DNA from: Opacimonas viscosa
Lineage (GTDB): Bacteria > Pseudomonadota > Gammaproteobacteria > Enterobacterales > Alteromonadaceae
DNA: 64,000 nt
NCBI RefSeq assembly: GCF_024199005.1
Contig: NZ_JANATA010000003.1
Location: 86,450 to 150,449 of the forward strand
Reading direction: 5' to 3'
The notes under the pieces are model-generated. The model saw nothing but the letters and a program-made list of their open reading frames with translations. It ran no database searches and was not told the origin of the DNA. This document shows positions 47,789 to 55,756 of the stretch, one piece after another (position 1 is the stretch's first letter; each line of letters starts with the position of its first letter). A program made the position numbers and the translations under genes.

Positions 47789-48022
47789 TTAATCTTCCTT
47801 AAAGAAGTGGTCTGGTTGTTCAGCAAGTAAGGCTTCTATGTCTTCAATACTTGGTAGTTCTGTTGTTTCTTGGTCTTTGTTGGCACCACAAGGTATGGTT
47901 TTTTCTTCATTCGCCCATTCGCCAAGATCGATTAATTGGCATTGTTTACTACAAAACGGACGAAACTTCGAAGCATCACACCACTCCACCTTTTTTCCAC
48001 AATTTGGACAATCAACTTGCAT
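47789..48022 (-). CDS. yacG: DNA gyrase inhibitor YacG (zinc protein)
   Basis: A 77-residue zinc protein with the YacG pattern C-P-N-C-G ... F-C-S-K-Q-C ([10 protein letters not shown] and [19 protein letters not shown]) that binds one zinc. E. coli YacG binds the GyrB C-terminus and inhibits gyrase. ATG 48022 shares one base with the zapD stop (TAATG). The acidic C-terminal tail ([19 protein letters not shown]) is typical. Confidence 0.93.
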   Translation of the reverse strand: MQVDCPNCGKKVEWCDASKFRPFCSKQCQLIDLGEWANEEKTIPCGANKDQETTELPSIEDIEALLAEQPDHFFKED

Positions 48023-48774
48023 TAACACCCTGCCATTTTAAATGTAATTGTTTCTTCCATACTGCTAGATTGATTTTCATCTGGAGTAAAGCGCATAAAT
48101 CGGATTGAGTAACGATATTTGTTACCACTGAGAGTGGGATAATAACCTTTATTCGGAGTTTGTTCGACACGAATTAATTCAACTTTACTATCTGCTACAC
48201 CTTGGTAAAAGCCATTAGGAGCGTTTTGTTCACTTAGAGATTTACGATTTCTTATGAATGACAGCGCTACGTTGACACAGTCTTGCAATAATGCCAAGTC
48301 ATTTAACCAGCGCTGACAATCGGCTAACTTTGCATCATCTTCTAAACTTAACCAGTAATGGAGTTTGGGAAGGTCAAAAGAGCAGGTTGCTCCAGGAATG
48401 GAAAATCGTTGACGTATTGCCGTTAAAAATTTGTCTGCTTTGAGTTCTTTCCCTATCCGCGACGTGTTTTTTAATCGATTAAGAACATCTAACACGTCAT
48501 TTTTAGTGGAATTTAGTGCGTCTTGGTCTACATCAGGGAATTCCAACCAAGCATCTAGGACGAGTAAGTAATTATTTAGATCGCGTAGGAGTTCGGTTTT
48601 TAAATCAATTCTTTCGATCAGATCGAGTAAAGTAAAAAAATCACGAAAAAACTGGATTTCAGTGTGTTGTTTGCAAATTTTATCGGGATCATGCAAAGCA
48701 TTGAACAAGTGTTCAACTCTTAGATAATTCCTCACTTTTTCATTAAGTGGGAATTCATATACTGCAAAACTCAT
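48022..48774 (-). CDS. zapD: FtsZ-associated protein ZapD
   Basis: A 250-residue cytoplasmic protein (formerly YacF) that bundles FtsZ filaments by binding the FtsZ C-terminal peptide. The start [20 protein letters not shown] and the segment [23 protein letters not shown] blocks match the family, as does PKLHYWLSL with CPVLSG-type end ([17 protein letters not shown]). Length is near E. coli ZapD (247). It couples by one base to yacG, and lies 56 bases after coaE... i.e. between coaE (48831) and yacG in the leftward order coaE-zapD-yacG. Confidence 0.93.
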   Translation of the reverse strand: MSFAVYEFPLNEKVRNYLRVEHLFNALHDPDKICKQHTEIQFFRDFFTLLDLIERIDLKTELLRDLNNYLLVLDAWLEFPDVDQDALNSTKNDVLDVLNRLKNTSRIGKELKADKFLTAIRQRFSIPGATCSFDLPKLHYWLSLEDDAKLADCQRWLNDLALLQDCVNVALSFIRNRKSLSEQNAPNGFYQGVADSKVELIRVEQTPNKGYYPTLSGNKYRYSIRFMRFTPDENQSSSMEETITFKMAGC

Positions 48775-48830
48775 GTCACACTCCTCTACACCTTATGCAA
48801 TAGACAACAAAACACGTGATTTTTCAAGTG

Positions 48831-49478
48831 CTAACTGTCTTTTTTGTTATTTTTTTTATATTTATTTAACATTTCCTCATGGAATTGCTTTATTTGCTTT
48901 ATGGTTTGTGTTTTAGTCCCATTATTATCGACAATGATATCTGCTTTTTTATTACGTTCATGTGCGGTTAATTGTTGAGCCATGATGCGTTTTATATTTT
49001 CTATGTCTACATCATCTCTTTGGCTGGCTCGGGATAGTTGTTTCTCTGCGCTGGTATTGACGACAATGGTTAAATCGCACAGCGCATCGAGTTTGTTTTC
49101 AAATAATAAAGGTACAGCAAGGATACAATATGGAGTTTGTGCTTGTGCTAATTGCCGTAATATCTCTGAACGGATCAAAGGGTGTAACAAGTTATTGAGC
49201 CATTTGGTTTCGTTGTGGTCGGCAAAAACAAGGGTGCGTAATTTAGCTCGGTCGAGTGACCCGGTGGCTGTGATAACATCTTGACCATATTTTTCTTTTA
49301 TACTTTGTAAAGCTGAACTACCAGGTGCCACAACGTCGCGGGCAATAATATCAGCATCGATAATATCTATACCGAATGCATGTAAAGTGTCAGAAACTAA
49401 GCTTTTTCCTGAACCAATCCCACCCGTAAGTCCGACTACAGGTACTTGTTCAGTATGTTTCATTTTTATATCCGCCAT
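48831..49478 (-). CDS. coaE: Dephospho-CoA kinase
   Basis: A 215-residue P-loop kinase performing the last step of coenzyme A synthesis. Walker A VVGLTGGIGSGKS, then IDIIDADIIARDVVAPGS, PLIRSEILRQL, VPLLFENKLDALCD and the lid QLSRASQRDDVDIENI with RIMAQQ. ATG 49478 (MADIKMKHTE) lies two bases after the pilD stop; ATG 49463 behind GGCGGAT would give a slightly shorter protein. The C-terminus ends in a lysine/asparagine-rich tail (KYKKNNKKDS). Confidence 0.94.
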   Translation of the reverse strand: MADIKMKHTEQVPVVGLTGGIGSGKSLVSDTLHAFGIDIIDADIIARDVVAPGSSALQSIKEKYGQDVITATGSLDRAKLRTLVFADHNETKWLNNLLHPLIRSEILRQLAQAQTPYCILAVPLLFENKLDALCDLTIVVNTSAEKQLSRASQRDDVDIENIKRIMAQQLTAHERNKKADIIVDNNGTKTQTIKQIKQFHEEMLNKYKKNNKKDS

Positions 49479-49480
49479 GG

Positions 49481-50380
49481 TTAGACCAACCATTGAACAT
49501 ACAAAGCTAAAATGTCATCACCATACAAAATGGTAAGCCAACCTGCGATCCCTAAAAAAGGGCCAAAAGGAAAAGCAGAGGTCGGGACAGAGGTATCTGT
49601 TTGTTTAGCGTTTTTGAATAGAGGTAAAAGTAACCCAATAATCACCCCAACAACAGAAGACAACAAAATCACAATTAATAAATGTTGCCAGCCAACAAAC
49701 GCACCAATGGCGGCCAGTAATTTAAAATCACCATACCCCATGCCTTCTTTACCCGTGAGCAATTTAAAGCCCCAATAGACAGACCATAAAAAGCCATAAC
49801 CTAAAATTGCCCCGATAATGGCATCGCTAGGAGAGACAAACAGATGTTGCGTACTGGCTGCCAGACCTAGCCAAAGCATCGGTAAGGTAAGCTGGTCAGG
49901 GAGTAACATTTTATCAATATCGATTGCAATCATGGCGATGAGTAGAAAACTAACAAGTAGTATGATCGCCGTACTATAGGACAGCCCAAAGTGGACTGCG
50001 ACCCAAACGCCGATAAGCGCAGTAAGTCCTTCAATAATAGGATACCGGTAAGCAATCTTTCCTGTACATTGGCTGCACTTTCCACCTTGGCGCAAAAAGC
50101 TAAAAATAGGGATGTTTTCGGTTGCACGTATTTTATGTTGGCAATGCGGACATGTTGAATGAGGTAGGGCTAAATTAAATGGTTGGTTTAACGGAACATT
50201 ACCAGGGATTTTGCCAGTGAAAACGATCTGATAGTAAGTCGTAAATTCGGTGATCCAATCTCGTTCTATAATGATAGGTAAGCGATAGATAACAACATTT
50301 AGAAAACTTCCAACTAATAAGCTAAACAGTCCAACACAGGTGTAGAAAAGAAAGGGATAGAGTGTCAATAATTCAAGCAT
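49481..50380 (-). CDS. pilD: Prepilin peptidase/N-methyltransferase PilD
   Basis: A 299-residue inner membrane aspartyl protease that cuts and methylates type IV prepilins and type II pseudopilins. An N-terminal cytoplasmic domain has two zinc cysteine pairs (CPHCQHKIRA and CSQCTGKIAYRYPIIE). The two catalytic aspartates are in AMIAIDIDKMLLPDQLT and the G-x-G-D motif of EGMGYGDFKLLAAIGAFVGW. About seven to eight spans follow. Its pilin substrate pilA is 1.4 kb upstream in the same leftward set. Confidence 0.95.
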   Translation of the reverse strand: MLELLTLYPFLFYTCVGLFSLLVGSFLNVVIYRLPIIIERDWITEFTTYYQIVFTGKIPGNVPLNQPFNLALPHSTCPHCQHKIRATENIPIFSFLRQGGKCSQCTGKIAYRYPIIEGLTALIGVWVAVHFGLSYSTAIILLVSFLLIAMIAIDIDKMLLPDQLTLPMLWLGLAASTQHLFVSPSDAIIGAILGYGFLWSVYWGFKLLTGKEGMGYGDFKLLAAIGAFVGWQHLLIVILLSSVVGVIIGLLLPLFKNAKQTDTSVPTSAFPFGPFLGIAGWLTILYGDDILALYVQWLV

Positions 50381-50415
50381 GGGAACAGGTGAACCAGGAT
50401 AAAATAATCATATAT

Positions 50416-51630
50416 TTATACCACGTTACCCATTTGAAATATAGGCAAATACATGGCGACAATTAACCCGCCAATGACCACCCCTAATACCGCCATAATC
50501 ATTGGTTCTAATAGACTGGTGAGGCCATCAACAAGATCATCCACTTGGGCTTCATAAATTGTGGCGACTTTGGATAACATTGCGTCGACGGAACCAGACT
50601 CTTCTCCGATGGCTATCATTTGAATGACCATATCGGGAAAGACACCTGTAGAGCGCATTGCACTGAACATTTGGATACCGCCTGCAACCTCTTGACGCAT
50701 AAACATAATTGCATTGCGATATACCGCATTGCCTGATGCACCTGCTGCCGACTCTAAAGCTGTAATCAAAGGGACCCCGGCCGCAAATGTTGTTGCTAAA
50801 GTGCGTGTAAAACGGGCAATGGCTGCCTTTTGAAAAATGTCGCCGACGACCGGAAGTTTAAGTAATTTAGCATCCACGGCGTCACGAAATTTTTGTGATT
50901 TTTTATGAGTTTTAGCCATAAACCAGCCCAAAACAGCTATGCCGGCTCCGATCAAAACACCATAAGTTTGGATAAATCCAGATAGGTTTAACACCATTTG
51001 GGTAAACACTGGTAACTCAGCCCCAAAGCTACTAAAGATCTCTTCAAATTGGGGGACGACAAAGATTAGGAGTATCGTTGTTACGATAAAAGCGACCACT
51101 AGCACTGCAATTGGGTAAAACATCGCTTTTTTAATTTTTGATTTCAACGCTTCGGCTTTTTCTTTGTACAGCGCAATCCGTTCAAAAATGGTTTCTAGGG
51201 CACCAGATTGTTCGCCAGTACTCACTAAATCACAATATAAATCATCAAAAATATCGGGATGTTTACGTAACGCTGCTGAGAGAGGGTTACCGGCTTTCAC
51301 TTCATTGGCTATATCACTTAAGACATTTCGACCTTGCTGTTTATTGTGTCCTTGAGCCAGCATATCTATGGTTTGAATTAAGCTGACGCCAGCACCAAGC
51401 ATCGTCGCTATTTGTCGAGTTATGACACAAACATCTGCCGCATCTAGTTTTTCTTTTTGCCGACTGAACAAAGAAGTGGTTTTCTTTTTGACTTTTTGGG
51501 CCGAAATACCACGTCGACGCAAGAGGTTTTTGACTTCATTAATTGAGACGGCCGACATTTCACCTTTAACACTATTTCCTTTGCGGTCAGCACCGTTCCA
51601 TTCGAAAGTATGTAATGCAGTATTTGGCAT
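50416..51630 (-). CDS. pilC: Type IV pilus inner membrane platform protein PilC
   Basis: A 404-residue platform protein with two GspF/PilC domains, each with membrane spans. Signatures: FEWNGADRKGNSVKGEM at the start, RQIATMLGAGVSLIQTIDM, HPDIFDDLYCDLVSTGEQSG in the first repeat and FPDMVIQMIAIGEESGSVDA in the second, ending VGGLIVAMYLPIFQMG. PilC couples the PilB and PilT motors to pilin assembly. pilB, the usual upstream partner, is not here: the start is about 128 bases from the end of pilA. Confidence 0.95.
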   Translation of the reverse strand: MPNTALHTFEWNGADRKGNSVKGEMSAVSINEVKNLLRRRGISAQKVKKKTTSLFSRQKEKLDAADVCVITRQIATMLGAGVSLIQTIDMLAQGHNKQQGRNVLSDIANEVKAGNPLSAALRKHPDIFDDLYCDLVSTGEQSGALETIFERIALYKEKAEALKSKIKKAMFYPIAVLVVAFIVTTILLIFVVPQFEEIFSSFGAELPVFTQMVLNLSGFIQTYGVLIGAGIAVLGWFMAKTHKKSQKFRDAVDAKLLKLPVVGDIFQKAAIARFTRTLATTFAAGVPLITALESAAGASGNAVYRNAIMFMRQEVAGGIQMFSAMRSTGVFPDMVIQMIAIGEESGSVDAMLSKVATIYEAQVDDLVDGLTSLLEPMIMAVLGVVIGGLIVAMYLPIFQMGNVV

Positions 51631-51712
51631 AATCTTTACCCCAGAGCAGTCAGCATGAAAATGCTATGATATATGTGAGAAGATTGGTTGCGTTTGTCTT
51701 GCTTGATAGAGA

Positions 51713-51738
51713 TAAAAAAAGCCCAGATAAACTGGGCT
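51713..51738 (-). terminator. Intrinsic terminator after pilA
   Basis: On the minus strand AGCCCAG pairs with CTGGGCT (51738-51732 and 51726-51720) around a five-base loop, followed by seven T. It ends pilA transcription before pilC, so the two are separate units. Confidence 0.9.
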
Positions 51739-51758
51739 ATTTCTCGTCTAACCTATGT

Positions 51759-52175
51759 TTAGCACAATGTAGCAGGGGCACAAGCTGCAGCCCAAGTCAC
51801 TTTACCACCAGCCAATGTTGGGGTGAGAGTAAAGGTACCAGTACCGCTGATATCACTATCAGTCGCTTTCGTTGTAGTAATGACACCGTTTGCGGTAGTG
51901 AGTCCTACGACACCTGCGGCTGCTGTAATATCTGCAGGTATCCCTGCTGCACCACCATCACAACTGGCTAACGCGTTATTCACCTGAGCGCAAACTTCTA
52001 CAGCCGATTTCGCTGCCGCAGAGGCATTAGTGACTTCAGTAAATTTCGCTTTTTGGGTATAGTTTTGATAGGCAGGTAATGCAATGGCTGCCAAAATTCC
52101 GATGATTGCGACCACAATCATCAATTCAATAAGAGTAAAACCTTTTGTGTTACGAGCAGTTGTAAAAGTATTCAT
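51759..52175 (-). CDS. pilA: Major type IV pilin PilA
   Basis: A 138-residue type IVa prepilin. The leader [12 protein letters not shown] is cut by PilD before the Phe of [20 protein letters not shown], where Glu5 is present, followed by the conserved [13 protein letters not shown]. The globular part is short and has cysteines at [12 protein letters not shown] and AACAPATLC; the last two should form the D-region disulfide. The high Ala, Gly and Thr content and lack of other motifs is normal for pilins. It has its own terminator and a candidate sigma-54 promoter upstream. Confidence 0.95.
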   Translation of the reverse strand: MNTFTTARNTKGFTLIELMIVVAIIGILAAIALPAYQNYTQKAKFTEVTNASAAAKSAVEVCAQVNNALASCDGGAAGIPADITAAAGVVGLTTANGVITTTKATDSDISGTGTFTLTPTLAGGKVTWAAACAPATLC

Positions 52176-52211
52176 AATATTTCTCCGCGAATTAACGCAT
52201 TAACAATAAAA

Positions 52212-52226
52212 GCAACGTCCGTATCA
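52212..52226 (-). promoter_or_regulatory. Candidate sigma-54 promoter of pilA
   Basis: On the minus strand TGATACG, four bases, then TTGC (52226-52212), compared with the sigma-54 consensus TGGCACG-N4-TTGC. The -12 part is exact, but the -24 has TGA for TGG. The start would lie about 25 bases before the pilA ATG. pilA is sigma-54/PilR controlled in related bacteria. Confidence 0.35.
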
Positions 52227-52296
52227 AATGTGTTGTAGTCATTACTTGATGCTAAGTATATGGAGAAAACCGAATGAGTGAAGTATGTAGGAATAT

Positions 52297-52332
52297 ACCT
52301 ATGTCTAACGCTCATAAACAAAAGACATAGGT
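52297..52332. repeat. Ten-base perfect inverted repeat between pilA and nadC
   Basis: ACCTATGTCT (52297-52306) is the reverse complement of AGACATAGGT (52323-52332), 16 bases apart. It begins nine bases after the nadC stop (minus strand) and lies upstream of the pilA promoter. No T-run follows on either strand, so it could be an operator or a weak RNA hairpin. Confidence 0.5.
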
Positions 52333-52340
52333 GCTTGATT

Positions 52341-53255
52341 TTACTTAATTATTCTTAGTGATAAATCAATAGCGTGAATATTTTTTGTGATTGCACCGGT
52401 AGAAATAAAATCGACTCCGGTGGTTTTCAATTCTGTAATCCTAGTATCAGTAATATTCCCTGATACTTCTAGTTTAGCTCGCTGGCCGGTAAATTCTACT
52501 GCCTGTAGGACCTGTTTAGTCGTAAAATTATCGAGCATAATGATATCGGCACCGGCAGATACCGCCGATGCTAATTCAGCCATATTTTCTACTTCTACTT
52601 CAACTAACTTATCTGGGACGATACGTTTTGCTGTGCTAATGGCCGCAGCAATACCACCGCAGGCCATGATATGATTCTCTTTAATTAAGAACGCATCAGC
52701 CAGTCCTATACGATGATTTGTACCACCGCCACATTGTACTGCATACTTTTGGGCATACCGCATGTTAGGTAGGGTTTTGCGAGTATCTAGCAAGCGAGTG
52801 CTTGAACCTGCTAGCAATTGGACATATTTGCAGGTTTCCGTCGCAGTCGCACTCATAGTTTGTAAAAAGTTTAACGCTACTCGCTCTGCCGTTAGTATCG
52901 CTTGGGCATTGCCCGTTACGGTAAATAAAACAGTGTTTGCGGCAACCTGCTCACCGTCTTGCACAAACCACTCCAACACAAGATTGGGATCACAGGCTAA
53001 AAATGCTTCATTGACCCATGCTGCACCGCTAATAGTGGCGGCATCACGACAAACAACCTGAGCACTATCCACTTTGTCGGCAGGAATCAGTTGAGCCGTT
53101 AAATCGCGTTGGATAAGTTCTGCAATCGGCTTTTCAGCTGAGACTAAACCCAGATCTTCAAGTAATGCAGCACGTACATTTTCTTGCACCATTGCTAGGG
53201 TAATTAAAGTATCGCTAGGTAAATGTTGGCGGTGAATGTGTTGTAGAGTTGTCAT
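52341..53255 (-). CDS. nadC: Nicotinate-nucleotide pyrophosphorylase (quinolinate phosphoribosyltransferase)
   Basis: A 304-residue enzyme converting quinolinate and PRPP to nicotinate mononucleotide in NAD synthesis. Motifs: ARLLEDLG-like AALLEDLGLVSAEKP, RVALNFLQTMSATATE, LLDTRKTLPNMRYAQKYAV, CGGGTNHRIGLADAFLIKENH and the C-terminal ISTGAITKNIHAIDLSLRI. ATG 53255 has GGAAG before it and gives the family length; an upstream in-frame ATG at 53300 would add 15 residues. It is divergent from ampD. Confidence 0.96.
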   Translation of the reverse strand: MTTLQHIHRQHLPSDTLITLAMVQENVRAALLEDLGLVSAEKPIAELIQRDLTAQLIPADKVDSAQVVCRDAATISGAAWVNEAFLACDPNLVLEWFVQDGEQVAANTVLFTVTGNAQAILTAERVALNFLQTMSATATETCKYVQLLAGSSTRLLDTRKTLPNMRYAQKYAVQCGGGTNHRIGLADAFLIKENHIMACGGIAAAISTAKRIVPDKLVEVEVENMAELASAVSAGADIIMLDNFTTKQVLQAVEFTGQRAKLEVSGNITDTRITELKTTGVDFISTGAITKNIHAIDLSLRIIK

Positions 53256-53399
53256 TTGGACTTCCGCAAAAGAAAACACCTTGGTTAAAGGTATTAACAA
53301 ATAATTGGTTAATGTTAGCTATAATAACAAAACTTTGGTTTCTTATTCGATAAGAAAATTTTAACATAGACTAATAAATTACTGACTATTCTGTTTAAT

Positions 53400-53957
53400 A
53401 TGCCATTTTATCCAGCAGCACAGCAACGTCCTTCGCCATATTTTAATGAGCGCCCAGCTGGTGAAACTGTGAGTTTACTGGTCATTCATAATATTTCCTT
53501 GCCGCCAGGGTATTTTGGCGGGGATTATATTAGCCAATTATTTCAAGGCACATTAATGCTTTCTGCGCATCCTGCTTTTGCCGCTTTAGAGGGACTCAAA
53601 GTATCGGCACATGCATGTATCAAAAGAAATGGCGATATCATCCAATACGTAGATTTTAACCAACGTGCATGGCATGCTGGAGTGTCCGTTTGGCAAGGCC
53701 GGTCGAATTGCAACGATTTTAGTATCGGTGTTGAGTTAGAGGGAACGGACTCGTTGAGCTATACCCATCAGCAATATGCTGCACTCAAACAATTAACCTT
53801 ATTTTTACAAAGTCAGTTTCCTGAAATATCATTAGGCCGTATTGTCGGACACAGTGATATTGCATTTGGCCGTAAGACAGACCCCGGTACCGCATTTGAT
53901 TGGTCTCGGTTTCGACAAAGTATTCACACTTATAAGGATGATCCAACGTGGTTTTAA
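53400..53957 (+). CDS. ampD: 1,6-anhydro-N-acetylmuramyl-L-alanine amidase AmpD
   Basis: A 185-residue cytoplasmic zinc amidase that splits the stem peptide from anhydro-muropeptides in wall recycling. Zinc ligand His in LLVIHNISLPPG, then KVSAHACIKRNGDIIQYV, NDFSIGVELEGTD, and the His and Asp in GHSDIAFGRKTDPGTAFDW. In bacteria with AmpR-regulated beta-lactamase, loss of AmpD raises enzyme levels; no ampC or ampR is in the window. It starts 144 bases from nadC in the divergent direction and overlaps ampE by ten bases. Confidence 0.95.
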   Translation: MPFYPAAQQRPSPYFNERPAGETVSLLVIHNISLPPGYFGGDYISQLFQGTLMLSAHPAFAALEGLKVSAHACIKRNGDIIQYVDFNQRAWHAGVSVWQGRSNCNDFSIGVELEGTDSLSYTHQQYAALKQLTLFLQSQFPEISLGRIVGHSDIAFGRKTDPGTAFDWSRFRQSIHTYKDDPTWF

Positions 53958-54772
53958 TATATGTATTGCTAGCCTTAACAGCCGAACGCTTAATTGATAA
54001 ACCTGGGTATTGTCATACGGATTTTTACTACGGTCGTTATATGGGTTGGATACAGACTAAAAAGTGGTTAGGTTCAGAAACTCAGACATGGCAACTGTTG
54101 TTGATTTGTCTTATACCCGCATTCATTTTGTGGTTGTTCTTGTCTTCTGTGCAGATTGGCTTGGTCCATTTTGGCGTAACGCTGTTTGTTTTGTTTGTTA
54201 GTATTGGTTGTGCTGAGTTACGGGCGAGTTTCAAATGCTACCTTTCTGCGGCCGAACGTCACGATTTACAAGCTTGTGACATGTATACCCGAGAATTGGG
54301 TTTACCATCATATGATGCAAGGACGTTTGGACAACACCTTATCTGGTTGAATTATCAAAGATACGCTGCGCCAGTTATTATTTTTGTTGTACTGGGTTTA
54401 CCCGGGGTTGTTGCCTATTCGATGTTGCGGATTGTTAATCATTATGCCCAAGAGAATAACTTCGGATACCAGCATGTACTGAGCAAAATTATCTTAATCG
54501 TTGATTGGCTCCCCATTCGTATTACAGCTTTTGGTTTCCTAATTGTTGGGCATTTCTCTAGAGCTTTACCAGTTTGGTTAGGTTTATTATTCGATAAGCA
54601 CACCAAAGCTAAAGATGTATTAGCCCAAGTTGCGATTGCGGCTGAAGATGTCCCCGTGGCTCAAGAAGAGCCGGCCCAAGAAGCCATTACTTTGGTGCGT
54701 TTAGCAAAACGAAACATTATGTTTTTACTCGCATTAATCGCGGTCTTCACTTTAACGGGTTTCCTTCGTTAA
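53948..54772 (+). CDS. ampE: Membrane protein AmpE
   Basis: A 274-residue inner membrane protein with about four spans (for example VLLICLIPAFILWLFL and IIFVVLGLPGVVAYSML). Its ampD-ampE order and a GTG start at 53948 overlapping ampD are the reasons for the call. E. coli AmpE modulates beta-lactamase induction and is suggested to sense or move muropeptides, with no proven activity. The segment after span 2 has TYKCYLSAAERHDL-like sequence with charged residues, and the protein ends FTLTGFLR. Confidence 0.85.
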   Translation: MVLIYVLLALTAERLIDKPGYCHTDFYYGRYMGWIQTKKWLGSETQTWQLLLICLIPAFILWLFLSSVQIGLVHFGVTLFVLFVSIGCAELRASFKCYLSAAERHDLQACDMYTRELGLPSYDARTFGQHLIWLNYQRYAAPVIIFVVLGLPGVVAYSMLRIVNHYAQENNFGYQHVLSKIILIVDWLPIRITAFGFLIVGHFSRALPVWLGLLFDKHTKAKDVLAQVAIAAEDVPVAQEEPAQEAITLVRLAKRNIMFLLALIAVFTLTGFLR

Positions 54773-54908
54773 ATCCTATAATTCGCACCTTGTCTGCCGA
54801 TATCCTAGTCATAATGAATATAAGTTAAATGTATATTCAGCCTGCGTTTTGTCTGTTTTTTATACTAAAATTAACTTCTGTCACTGCTGAAGCTTTACAT
54901 TTTGGTAC

Positions 54909-54923
54909 AATGGTATTACCATT
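54909..54923. promoter_or_regulatory. PdhR operator upstream of pdhR
   Basis: AATGGTATTACCATT is a perfect palindrome with a three-base centre and matches the PdhR core GGT-N3-ACC. It overlaps a -10-like TACAAT (54906-54911) and lies 50 bases before the pdhR start. PdhR binds such sites and releases on pyruvate, so it should repress pdhR-aceEF here. It is a clean regulatory palindrome. Confidence 0.88.
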
Positions 54924-54972
54924 ATTCGAATTAAGTTAAAATTATTAACATTTGCAAAGAGAATTAACTCCT

Positions 54973-55722
54973 ATGCCTGGCATAAAACAACAAAAACTAT
55001 CGGATGTCATTACAGAGCGTTTAGAGGCTCTGATCTTGGATGGTTCTTTTGTTGCTGGTCAAAAACTACCTGCAGAACGCATGTTAGCAGAGCAGTTTAA
55101 TGTTTCGAGACCTTCGTTGCGCGAAGCTATACAAAACCTACAAGCTAAAGGTTTAGTCGAACGCAAGCAAGGCGGTGGGACTTTCGTTAACGCAAAGTTA
55201 AATTCAAATATGACCGACCCCTTACTAGAATTAGTTGCAAACCGGCCTGAAACACAATTCGATTTGTTAGAATTTAGGCATGCACTTGAGGGTATGGCGG
55301 CTTATTACGCGGCTTTACGTGGTCAGCCTGAAGACTATCAAAATTTACAAAGAGCATGGTTAGCATTAGATGCTTTGCCACTTTCCAGTACTAAAGCACA
55401 AGAAGCTGAGTTACTTGGGGATTTTTACCTCATGATGGCAAAAGCTTCACACAACATGGTGTTACAGCATGTGATGCGGAGTATGAAAACCATGTTGACA
55501 GACAATATTCAGCGGAACTTAGAAATGCTAAAAGTGATGCCTGACGCTGTTACAGAAATTAAGCAACATAGAAACACCATTGTCCAAGCGATTATTGGAC
55601 AAGACCCTGAGAATGCAAGGGAAGCAAGTAATACATTACTGGCTTTCATTGAAGAAACTTTACTTAAAATCAATCAACGTGATACCCGTGTCCAACGAGT
55701 GATGCGTCGACTTGATGTTTAA
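54973..55722 (+). CDS. pdhR: Pyruvate-sensing repressor PdhR
   Basis: A 249-residue GntR/FadR-family regulator. The winged helix (QKLSDVITERLEALILDGSF, then LPAERMLAEQFNVSRPSLRE and GGGTFVNAKL) is followed by an all-helical FCD ligand domain (DLLEFRHALEGMAAYYAALR ... FYLMMAKASHNMVL) with metal-site His and Asp. It represses the pyruvate dehydrogenase genes in the absence of pyruvate. ATG 54973 is chosen; a TTG at 54952 is possible. It is 34 bases before aceE and is preceded by its operator. Confidence 0.94.
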   Translation: MPGIKQQKLSDVITERLEALILDGSFVAGQKLPAERMLAEQFNVSRPSLREAIQNLQAKGLVERKQGGGTFVNAKLNSNMTDPLLELVANRPETQFDLLEFRHALEGMAAYYAALRGQPEDYQNLQRAWLALDALPLSSTKAQEAELLGDFYLMMAKASHNMVLQHVMRSMKTMLTDNIQRNLEMLKVMPDAVTEIKQHRNTIVQAIIGQDPENAREASNTLLAFIEETLLKINQRDTRVQRVMRRLDV

Positions 55723-55756
55723 GTACCAAACAAAATAACAGGACAAAGGAAGCAAT

